From contig OY757016.1 in the NCBI GenBank assembly GCA_963580285.1, positions 38,393,124 through 38,457,123 of the forward strand: a stretch of 64,000 nucleotides of DNA. The letters are read 5' to 3'. Origin of the DNA: Lucinisca nassula (lineage: Eukaryota; Mollusca; Bivalvia; Lucinida; Lucinidae). The notes beneath the pieces were generated by a model. That model was not told where the DNA came from. It worked only from the letters and a program-made list of their open reading frames with translations, and did not search any database. This document shows positions 30,826 through 39,885 of the stretch, in pieces; the stretch's first letter is position 1, and each line of letters opens with the position of its first letter. The translations under genes were made by a program, and so were the position numbers.

Positions 30826-31083
30826 ATGATTTCTCCCTAAAACACGTGATTGTTTATTGTAAAAATCATCAAAATCTTCATCATCGCTGGAAGATGATGG
30901 CCGGTCAAAGGGGCCTATCTGCCGTGCAGCCTTTTCAGCCCGTAAGGCTTCCAAAGCAACGGACGGAATACGCTGAACGCCCGCCATGTGTGCAGTTAAA
31001 TATCGGAACCAGCCGTTATATCTGGAAATACCGGCCAACGCATCCGGTCCCTCTGGAATCACCTCTATGAGGACTGCGCACTT
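30826..31083 (-). CDS. Unidentified reading frame, possible exon or decayed gene piece
   Basis: The frame is open on minus from just after TAA (31084-31086) to TAA near 30823. I do not recognise the protein. It contains VIPEGPDALAGISRYNGWF, RYLTAHMAGVQRIPS, VALEALRAEKAARQIGPF and a Ser/Asp-rich tail, RPSSSSDDEDFDDFYNKQ. The composition (Ala-rich amphipathic stretch, then acidic tail) and higher GC than its neighbours make it look coding. There is no ATG near the start; GTG at 31062 or an internal Met are the only candidates. A splice acceptor could lie at GTGCGCAG (31073-31080) but has no clear pyrimidine tract. An AATAAA lies inside the last codons. It is not part of any repeat I recognise and is bracketed by two GGATATCC arrays. 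It may be a single exon, a retrocopy, or part of a transposon protein. Confidence 0.35.
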
Positions 31084-31190
31084 TTAATCGGACTTAAGTT
31101 TATAATGATCCAAACAGGCAATCCGTGCATGCTTTCTGGAGAAAAATGCACATGGTCGTTATATAAAGTATTAAAATATATCCATATAAC

Positions 31191-31500
31191 ACTCTATTTG
31201 ACGGCCCCTGCCCATCGGGGCTTGAAGAAATAGATGGGCTGCAGAGCTGAAACCGACCCGCACACGAGTACTGGTAAACCGCTTAGAGGATCTAAGCCTG
31301 CCCAGGCAAAGCGGTACGAGTCGGCCCGTCCATGTTAATAAACCCTATTGGTTCATTTTGGGCGGCAGGGCTTGAGATGTCATTTCTTCTCAAGGTCGGG
31401 TAAAAGTCCAACAAAATTGAAAGCAACGTCTCCAAAATGACCTTTGCAGAGTTGACGGGGATGTTAAACCTCTAATCAAACAAACAAATACTCTACTTGA
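31191..31500 (+). mobile_element. S2 element with 11-bp target duplication
   Basis: ACTCTATTTGA (31191-31201) and ACTCTACTTGA (31490-31500), one mismatch, flank a full copy: CGGCCCCTGCCCATCGGGGC to AAACCTCTAATCAAACAAAC. There is a short deletion after GGGCTGC. Confidence 0.85.
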
Positions 31501-31537
31501 GATGTATGGAGTACCAAGCAGATTTGGATATATCTCC

Positions 31538-32090
31538 TGGCCCCCGCCAATTGGGGCTTGGAGAAATAGATTTGGCTGCATGAGCTGAGAGTACTGGTAA
31601 ATCGTTTAGAAGGTCCATGCAAAGTCGTGCGAGTCAATGGGCGATAGGGATTGAGATGTATGTTTGTTTGTTTGTATTTGAATTTAACGGCACTGTCAAC
31701 ACTAATTTAGGCCATTTTTGAGCCGGTCATTTTACCTATCCACATTTTTCCTGGGCAGGCATATACGTAAGCAGTTAACCAGTACAGTGCACATTCTTTC
31801 GCCAGAAACTGACAACTGTCGTTCTTGAATCAGCGGAAGGGAAAGAATGACTGTAGAAAATATTTCATGATCAATCTCAACGAAAGAATGTTGTCGACCC
31901 CGGCAGGTATCGACCCCGCTTCCTCCTGATCACCAGTCAGACGCGCATCCGACTGAGCTACCGAAACTGGCGGGATTGAGATGTCATTTAATCTCAATGA
32001 AGGCTTAATGACAAACATAACTGGAGGCAACGTCTCCAAAATGCCCTAAATAACATTGAATGGGACGTTAAACCTCAAATCAAACAAAAC
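31538..32090 (+). mobile_element. S2 element split by S3
   Basis: Left part (GGCCCCCGCCAATTGGGGC to GGGATTGAGATGT) and right part (GGGATTGAGATGTCATTTAA to CCTCAAATCAAAC) are separated by an S3 insertion. The copy is diverged and shortened. Confidence 0.8.
31647..31984 (-). mobile_element. S3 SINE inserted in S2, 13-bp target duplication
   Basis: GGGATTGAGATGT at 31647-31659 and 31972-31984. On minus it shows GGTAGCTCAGTCGGATGCGC and GGGGTCGATACCTGC (box B). The tail is CGTTAAATTCAAATAC plus AAACAAAC. It is inserted opposite to the S2 orientation. Confidence 0.88.
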
Positions 32091-32254
32091 GTATCTCTCC
32101 CACACCTTAGGCCACCACTAAGCCTACCCGACATTACCTCCACCTCCATCCCGGCTTTTATTACACACCTAAATCGGAAATCTGACGCGAACAGTCGAGT
32201 TTTTTTTTCCAAAGGGAGCAGTCATTATTCAAAAGGTTTATTTGCAGAGGAAAA

Positions 32255-32525
32255 TTATGGATATGCATAATGCGATTTATGGATATCCATAAATCAGTCG
32301 CATAATGGATATCCATAATTCGAATTAAGGATATCCATAATTCGATTAATTGATTTATGGATATCCATAAATCAGCCGAATAATGGATATCAATAATTCG
32401 ACTTATGGATATCAATAAATCGAATAATGGACATCCATTATTCGATTTATGTATATCGATTATGGATATCCATAAATAATTATGGATATCCATAAATAAT
32501 TATGGATATCCATAAATACGGAATA
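32255..32525. repeat. GGATATCC palindrome array, right
   Basis: About ten TTATGGATATCCATAA dyads, some decayed (GGATATGC, GGACATCC, GGATATCAAT), spaced about 20-30 bases. The minus-strand frame with repeated W-I-S-I / M-D-I-H words is just this array translated. Confidence 0.85.
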
Positions 32526-32579
32526 AATAGTAAAACGGCGCCCCATAAACACGCCTCTCACTATGGAACTTTTCGCATG

Positions 32580-32784
32580 AAAACACTGAATTTTGCTTAT
32601 TTCTGCTCTAAACATAGACTGAGGGCACTCATTAGAATAGCCTCGACGAGATGGTTCTAACGAATACCCACAATCTGTTTTTGCTGAAATTAGAAAAATA
32701 ATAAATACGCCTGTAAACCCCAGTTTTACCATATAAAAGTGGGGTTTACGGGGGTCAATATTACATAGGCGTGTTTTCGTGATG
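32580..32784. mobile_element. Palindromic MITE (ACGCCTAT family)
   Basis: Right end CATAGGCGTGTTTTCGTGATGG is as at 25937. The centre is ACTCATTAGAATAGCCTCGA with GGTTCTAACGAATACCCAC. CCCAGTTTTACCATATAAAA is the shared word. The left end is missing or decayed. Confidence 0.6.
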
Positions 32785-32887
32785 GATGAGATGTTTGCAG
32801 AATGTGAACGGACGACGACGGATGCCGGGGCATGAGTATACTCACTTGCTGAGCTTGCGGCTAGGGTGAGCTAAAAACCTAATGACC

Positions 32888-33150
32888 AATGTCATTGGCG
32901 ACGGACCTCCGTGGCCTAGTGGTTAAGAGCGCTGACTTTTGATCACTAATTTATATTAGGTCTCTCACCGCTGTGGTTCGAGCCTCGCTCGGGTCACATG
33001 TGAGATGCCAAGTTCTGCAACGGAAGTTCAGGTGGTTTTACTCCGGGTACTCAGGTTTTCGCCCACAAAATTGGAAGAAACGTCTCCAAAATGACCTTTA
33101 CAGTGTTGACGGGGACGTTAAACCTCAAATCAAACAAACAAACAAAGCCT
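32888..33150 (+). mobile_element. Chimeric SINE: S1 head and centre with S2 tail
   Basis: The head CTCCGTGGCCTAGTGGTTAA, GTGGTTCGAGCCTCGCTCGG and the V-domain-like GGTACTCAGGTTTTCGCCCAC are S1. Without a gap, AAAATTGGAAGAAACGTCTC, CTTTACAGTGTTGACGGGGA and CCTCAAATCAAACAAAC follow, which are the S2 3' end. Junction near 33067. Confidence 0.8.
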
Positions 33151-33578
33151 GACGCAGAATGCAACAGTTATTTTATTGTTTAACTGGGGTTAATTTCCAG
33201 TAAATCTGTCCTTACACTCTCGTTGAATCATCGCAAACTTTCACTTCATCGACAGCCGTATTGATGAAACTATAAACAGTTCCACACATGCATATAAAGA
33301 CATGTTGACACACAAATAAAAGGTTATCGCGTATGTTAATGATGTATCTGCATCATTTCGTCCTCGATATTCCATGACACTGAATAAGAGCCACGCATTT
33401 CCCCGGAAGTACTTATTTTATATATTTTCCCGTTTAATTCCGCTCAGCGTCAAAACAGGCTATTATTCACACTTCCAAAACACTTGAAACAACAGCAAAC
33501 TATTTCACAAACGATTTGACACCAGAAAAATGGACAGACATACACAAAAATAACACATTTACAGCGAATTTATCGACT
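33151..33578. other. No gene seen
   Basis: AT-rich, no convincing frame. CATCGACAGCCGTATTGATG at 33248-33267 echoes the GTCGAC words at 24940. Confidence 0.45.
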
Positions 33579-33698
33579 ACCCTCCTCTGTCGACATCCGT
33601 ACTGCTCGGTCGAAAACCGTATTTCTCGGTCGACAGCAGCTTTACACAGTACCGGCTTGGTCGACAACACAGGTATAGAAAATGGTATTACCCCCGTG
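33579..33698 (-). repeat. GTCGACCGAG repeat, minus copy
   Basis: Inverted, nearly identical copy of 24446-24565 (ACCCTCCTCTGTCGACATCC through GGTATTACCCCCGTG). The plus-strand frame through it (33516-33797) is an artefact. Confidence 0.75.
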
Positions 33699-33828
33699 AT
33701 AGATGTCGTTTTAAATAGGCTTGTTATTTGTGTACATTTAGGTAGTTTGAGCGACAGAATTGGACTTAGTTTTTATCGAAAATTTCAAAAATTGTAAAAA
33801 GTCCATCTGATTAGAGCAAAAAATATCA

Positions 33829-34448
33829 TCACACACACCTATATAATTTTGTCCCCCTTGAACCCCACATCTATATAGTAAAACTGGTGTTTCCTGGGGT
33901 ACACCTTATTTTTCTTATTTCTGCACTAAAATATAGATTGTGGGTACTCATTAGAACCGCCTCGATGAGGCGGTTCTAACGAGTGCCCCCAATCTATATT
34001 TTGAGCAGATATAAGAAAAGTGTCACAATTTCACATCTTAAAATTTTCATTTTTTCGGCGATAAAGGCGGCAATGTATTTGTATCAGGCCTCATACTGAC
34101 CACGATTTTCCATGCCTGAAAGGCCTGTTTTTGCAGCTCCAACCCTTATCCTGCTGAACAAGACACAACTATTACCTTTGCAAACAGTCTAATCAGGATC
34201 TACACTGTTTGTAATGCAGTTTGTGAAAATATCAAGTAATTTGGTTGAATAATAGTCAAAAATGGGTGTGGGGTAAATAAATTTATTAAGCATGATAAGG
34301 GTTAAATAGTTTTTAAATAGACTAAAGGAACAAAAAATCAAAATCTAAAAGCCTGAAATCAAGAAAAATATCAAGCTCTAAAAGCCTGAAATCCTGCAAA
34401 TGCCTGAAAAATATGAGGCCTGTTGTATAGGCGTGTTTGCGTAATGAC
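33829..34448. mobile_element. Palindromic MITE (ACGCCTAT family), interrupted
   Basis: Left end CATCACACACACCTATATAA and right end ATAGGCGTGTTTGCGTAATG are inverted. The GCCTCGATGAGGC hairpin (33935-34012) has arms ATTGTGGGTACTCATTAGAA / CTAACGAGTGCCCCCAAT. An insert bounded by AGGCCTCAT (34088) and ATGAGGCCT (34412) separates it from the right end and contains an M1 copy. Confidence 0.6.
34140..34305. mobile_element. M1 MITE, internally shortened
   Basis: Left end CCCTTATCCTGCTGAACAAG and right end GCATGATAAGGGTTAA. The left hairpin arm has been lost (CAAACAGTCTAATCAGGATC). TTAA is kept only on the right (34302-34305). Confidence 0.7.
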
Positions 34449-34850
34449 ATTTCTGGAGGCTGACTCCTTTATGAGAAGTTGGCGGAGCTTCTCCTCTACA
34501 ACTTTCTCTCTGGATGTATTGATTAAAAGTCTAAAATAACAAAGTTATCGCCGAAAATAGCGTCAAAAAAGATAAAATAATTGACTTTAAGTGTAATTAG
34601 CGCACATGCTCTTAGACAAGCATACAACAAACCCTTTTTGGGGTCAAATTTTTATCAACCGACCTAAGCACAGAAGCTCTTCAGTACTGATGTCCATGTC
34701 CATGTGACTATCACTGATTGTAGGATATCCAGGTAACGGTTATTTATAGAAAAAAGCCACACTATTCTTGTCATTGTGACGTCAGAGTGCTGTGTAAAAG
34801 AAAGCTTATTGTAAAACATATGGACTTGGAGCACATGCTGGGACATTGGC
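34306..34850. repeat. Dispersed repeat, partly shared with 25957-26112
   Basis: CACAGAAGCTCTTCAGTAC, CATGTGACTATCACTGATTG and GACGTCAGAGTGCTGTGTAA align with the repeat at 25970-26100. No gene. Confidence 0.5.
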
Positions 34851-34937
34851 AAAGCGTTTAGACCCAGATCAGATGCTGCAAAATCTGGTGTCTGATCAGG
34901 GTCTACACTGTTTGCATACAGTACAGGAATTTATGGG
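34850..34937. repeat. Core hairpin fragment
   Basis: GGCAAAGCGTTTAGACCCAG, ATCAGATGC / GTGTCTGATCAGGGTCTAC and CACTGTTTGCATACAG form the shared MITE core, with GGGTTAA at 34936-34942. Confidence 0.55.
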
Positions 34938-34939
34938 TT

Positions 34940-35128
34940 AAACTTTACGGTGTGAGTGAGTGTTTGAGTTTTACGTTCCACCAACTGCTAAGGTCATACG
35001 GAGATGGGACCTCGGTTTGAAGACTCATCCAAAAGTCTGGAGAAGCCCAGAATCGATCCTGCGACACCTGGTTTCAAGGCGAGTAGCGTAACCACTACAC
35101 TATGAGGCCTTCTAAAACTTTACAGTGT
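34940..35128 (-). mobile_element. S4 tRNA-derived SINE with 14-bp target duplication
   Basis: AAACTTTACGGTGT (34940-34953) and AAACTTTACAGTGT (35115-35128). On minus the head reads CTCATAGTGTAGTGGTTACG (box A) and GCAGGATCGATTCTGGGC (box B). The body reads CTTTTGGATGAGTCTTCAAA and the tail AAACTCAAACACTCACTCAC. Confidence 0.85.
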
Positions 35129-35199
35129 AAGTTCCCCCTTCAGGACCATTTTTTCAAGCCTACACAAGAGACAATTGGCCCATTTATCAGTACTTTGAA

Positions 35200-35399
35200 C
35201 AAGAAGTGCATTTGACACAAACATTACCTTTGCAAACATTATGTAGAACCAGATCAGGCCAGAAGCCATCTAATCAGGATCTACACTGTTTGACATTCAG
35301 TTTGTGAATTTGTAGGAATAGGTTACATCAAGTAATCTGATTGGTTCAAAAACAGAAATGGGAGTGGCTAAATCAATTATTCAGTGAGATAAGGGTTAA
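35200..35399. mobile_element. M1 MITE, decayed left end
   Basis: Core GTAGAACCAGATCAGGCC / AGCCATCTAATCAGGATCTAC and right part TTCAGTGAGATAAGGGTTAA (TTAA 35396-35399). The left end is unrecognisable. Confidence 0.7.
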
Positions 35400-38300
35400 T
35401 TATTCTCATTACACCACAATCTTGTTATAACACGGTTCATTATAAAACAGTTTGGATCATATAACACAGTTTCAAGATGGATCCCAAAAATGTATAGATT
35501 ATATAGAAAAATGACCATAAATGGTCATTGCACGACCCGCAGAAAAAGCAACCGACTGAAGTCGGTTGATTTCTAAGAGTGCCCTAAAATCACCGTGTCA
35601 TTCTCTCATTCGGTCATTCGGTCATTCTGTCAGTCTGTCCGTCCGTAACCTGTTTGTGAAAATTGGTGATAGTGACTTAACCGCTTGGAATATTTAAGCA
35701 ATTTTTGGCATACTGATCAATATCAATGAGATCTAACCAATGAACTTGAGAAATATTACATTCCATTCCAAAATGTGAAAAGTTTCGAACTGCTTCTCCT
35801 CGGAAACCGTTGGGCCGTTGAAGTCAGATTTCATATGGAGCCTCTATGGGATGGGGGAAACCAAAATTTGCTCATGGGGTCCAGGTCACATGACCAAAAT
35901 GGCCGCCAAGCCATATATGGTCTGTCTGTCCGTCCGTCCGTAACCCGTTTGTGAAAATTGGTGATAGTGACTTAACCGCTTGGAATATTTAAGCAATTTT
36001 TGGCATACTGATAGATATCAATGAGATCTAACCAATGAACTTGCGAAATATTACATTCCATTTAGTATAGCCTCGCCGAGGCGACAAATGTGAAAATTTT
36101 CGAACTGCTTCTCCTCTGAAACTGTTGGGCCGATTGAAGTCAAATTTCATATGGAGCCTCTATGGGATGGGGGAAACCAAAATTAGCTCATGGGGTCCAG
36201 GTCACATGACCAAAATGGCCGCCAAGCCATATATGGTAAAAACCCTTCAAAAATAGTCTTCTCCAGAACCGCTGGGCAGATTTCCACGAAACTTGATAAA
36301 TAGCATCTGGGACGTAGGCCCATCATAAATTGCTAAAATGGAGACCCTGGGTTGACTTTGACCTTCTTTGGGTCCGTCCGTAACCCGTTTGTGAAAATTG
36401 GTGATAGTGACTTAACCGCTTGGAATATTTAAACAATTTTGGCATACTGATAGATATCAATGAGATCTAACCAATGAACTTGCGAAATATTACATTCCAG
36501 CCGAGGAGAAAAATGTGAAAATTTTCGAACTGCTTCTCCTCGGAAACCGTTGGGCCGATTGAAATCAAATTTCATATGAAGCCTCTATGGGATGGGGGAA
36601 ACCAAAATTTGCTCATGGAGTCCAGGTCACATGACCAAAATGGCCGCCAAGCCATATATGGTCTGTCTGTCTGTCCGTCCGTAACCCGTTTGTGAAAATT
36701 GGTGATAGTGATTTAACCGCTTGGAATATTTAAACAATTTTTGGCATACTGATAGATATCAATGAGATCTTACCAATGAACTTGCGAAATATTACATTCC
36801 ATTTAGTATAGCCTTGCCGAGGCGAAAAATGTGAAAATTTCGAACTGCTTCTATTGGAAACTGTTGGGCCGATTGAAGTCAAATTTCATATGGAGCCTCT
36901 ATGGGATGGGGGAAACCAAAATTTGCTCATGGGGTCCAGGTCACATGACCAAAATGGCCGCCAAGCCATATATGGTAAAAACTCTTCAAAAATAGTTTTC
37001 TCCAGAACACTGGGCAGATTTCCATGAAACTTGATAAATAGCATCTGGGACGTAGGCCAATCATAAATTGCTAAAATGGTGACCCTGGGTTGACCTTGAC
37101 CTTCTTTGTGCCTAGGTCAAACTTTGACACATATGCTTTTGTATTGGAAAAGTGAGAATACATTTTATCCTGCACGCCTACGGAACGATAGAATGCGTAA
37201 CCATTGGTTAAGAACGTGAAGCAATTAGAGCGACATCCGGTTAGGAATTAGATCGCTAAAAAAGGTAAAGAAACTGTGCAGTTTCTGTGTTTCATAAGTT
37301 ATATAATTTTTACGAGGAAGTTATTTAAAAAACGGGGAATTACATTCAGGAGCCCATTGATATCGGCATCTTTGGAGTAAATACCAAATCCCGTACTTCA
37401 CACATTTTGGCTAAATTTAGTTTCTCCTGCTGAAGGTGAACTCAAGCCTTAGAAAACGAGTGGTTTTTCGAGGTGTTTGTTGCCTTTTATTTATTACTGC
37501 GCTTTGCTACAAGTTCAGCGTATTAACATGCACACACAATAAACATATATGGTTATATGTGTTGTGGATATTTTGCTTGTCAATGCAGCACTAGCAAGAA
37601 ATCACCACGGAAAAGGTCGAAAATGGTTGGTTACGCATTAGATCTATAGAAATGATAACAAAACTTGCAACTATAAAGCGGATCTGTTTTCATCTCCACG
37701 GCCCCAGAATCACCCGCACCTTGTTCTAAGGAACCATTTTTAGCCAACCTGATAAACAGTGCGCTATTGATTCGATAATGACATAGTATTTTATGGAAAC
37801 ATTTTCAGTCTCCAGAATCATAGTACCGAGTGATTTTCACGGACATTTACGCTGTGTTTGTTTTATCAATGGTCCGTTAATTGACTGAAATGAAATAAAA
37901 CAGGTTTTGGAGTTTTAATTTCTGCGAAGAACTCCTCATCTGCCAAAATTTGCTGGTTAAGCATTAGATCGTCTGGTTGAGCATTCGATAGCCAGAGAGG
38001 AGAAAATCTCACCAGTTGCTGCCTAAGTAAATGCCAGCAGCTTACTACAATAAAAGGTCTACATATGATTTCTAAATTATGTTAAAATCACCAGAGAAAG
38101 AAAGCCGTGATGAAAAATACTTTTCTGGACAAGACCATTAAATGTCTGGGTATCATGCTTATCTGACCGAATGACGCACAGATTCATGAATAAGAGGTCA
38201 GTACTTGCTTTTGTAGAAAACAAAATGGCCAGCTTACGCTTTTTAATGGCGATTAAATCTATATCCGGATGGGACGGCCATTAATGAACCGTCTCATCCG

Positions 38301-38483
38301 AGAATGAAAGCTGTTCGCCATCCTGTAAATGAATTTGACTAAATCTCCTATTAACAAGAATTGCCCAAAATAAAAAAAATGGAGAGAACCCGTTTAAGAA
38401 ACTCAGGCGTGAAAGGCTAAGGGTAAGATCGTTAACACTGCAGATACGAAAGCCTATTTGGCTTATGTAGGAGAAAATAAAAT

Positions 38484-38775
38484 ATCGTAAAGACGTAGTA
38501 ACGCGACACAAAAGACGTAATAACGCAAAAAAGGCGTAGAAACGCAAAACAAAAGACGCAGTAACGCCAATCAGAAGGCGAAGCTACGCAAAAAAGTCGT
38601 AGTAACGCAAAATCAAGGCGTAGTAACGCGAAAAAGTGCATACTAATGCAAAAGAAAGACGTAGTAACGCAAAAGAAAGGCGCAGTGATGCGAATCAAAG
38701 GCGTTTTTACGCGAATCAAAAGGCGTAGTAATGCGAAAAAAGGCATAGTAACGCAAAAGAAAGGCGTATTTGTTT
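38484..38775. repeat. Minisatellite of about 22 bp, CGTAGTAACGC
   Basis: About 13 units of GGCGTAGTAACGCAAAAGAA with variants (GACGTAATAACGC, GGCGAAGCTACGC, GTGCATACTAATGC). It lies off-centre in the foldback spacer. The minus-strand frames (Phe/Leu/Arg-rich) are translations of this repeat. Confidence 0.85.
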
Positions 38776-39566
38776 CAGCTCGCCTCTGCAAAGCAAATAG
38801 GTAGCCGGAATATCCTACCCCTGGGACTGCGCATGCCCCTAAAATATATGTCTGTATCATGATCGATAACCCAGATCGGAGATCCCGTGAGTTCTATGCT
38901 AACTGTCAAAACGATAAGATAAAGATATTGTCTAAAACCAACTTCTTATTAATACAAACAGCGCAAGAATGACACACCATGTATTCTTAATCATGTTAAT
39001 CAAGACGAACTAGAATCCATTTGTAAAATTTAAAAATTTTAAGTAAACAGGAGGACAGGTGCGTTCATTAAATAAATTGAGAGAAGTTAGTAAGTAAGTC
39101 AGTCAGTCAGTCAGTAAGTAAGTAAGGACTTTATTTAGTGAGGGTAGCAACATTTAGCACATACAAAAATACATGTAATAGCTAATCTTCCACGAGGCCC
39201 TCAGCTAATCTTCCATGATCTAATATTCCTTCTTAATAAAACACACACGCTATAATATTTTGTTTCATCCGCAGTGTCATTTTTAGATATGAGGAAAAAA
39301 TATAGATATAATAAATTGATAGAACATACAAGTTATAATATTTTCTTCCATCTGCAGTATCATGTTTAGATATGAGGAACTTTTGAAACCGTTTTGAATA
39401 TGGAGCAATATTTTCTCATGGATGTATCTAGGCAGTGATTAGGCAGTTTACATTAAGCCAAAAGTCCAGTTTTTTGTTCACTATCGACCGACTGTTGATA
39501 ATATTGTATTTATTACTAAAAAGGTTGTAGACATTTGTTTTCTCCACATTATTTTGTTTCTTTGAA

Positions 39567-39682
39567 TAATCATTACGAAAACACGCCTATACAAATACAA
39601 TGTAACCTTTATCGCCAAAAAACCGAAAATTTTAAGATGAAAAATTGTGATATTTTTCTCATTTCTGCACAAAATATAATGT
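39567..39682. mobile_element. Half copy of the ACGCCTAT palindromic MITE
   Basis: CATTACGAAAACACGCCTAT, CTTTATCGCCAAAAAACCG and TTTCTGCACAAAATATAATG match the left half seen at 25693 and the right part near 34030. The other half is absent. Confidence 0.6.
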
Positions 39683-39699
39683 GATTTAAAAAAACAACA

Positions 39700-39885
39700 A
39701 CAAAGGACTGGTGGGTCTATTGCCTCCGAGTGTAGGTAGGAGAAATAGTCTTAAACTGTTTCATTAATCTCTAAAATTCCAGTGTCCAATCAAATAGTGT
39801 AGATCTTCACCAGACGCCGGATTCTGCAGTGTCTGATCAGGGTCTACACTCTTTGACAAGCCCATCCTATGTTTCCAAGATAACC
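39700..39885. repeat. Dispersed repeat with core hairpin
   Basis: CCTCCGAGTGTAGGTAGGAG and ATAGTCTTAAACTG precede GTGTAGATCTTCACCAGACG / CAGTGTCTGATCAGGGTCTA. The same order recurs at 62280-62430, so it is a further family using the shared core hairpin. Confidence 0.55.

Noticed and set aside
32161..32493. Minus-strand frame with repeated W-I-S-I and M-D-I-H words
   Set aside because: Translation of the GGATATCC palindrome array.
38281..38860. Phe/Leu/Arg-rich minus-strand frames
   Set aside because: They are the CGTAGTAACGC minisatellite translated.
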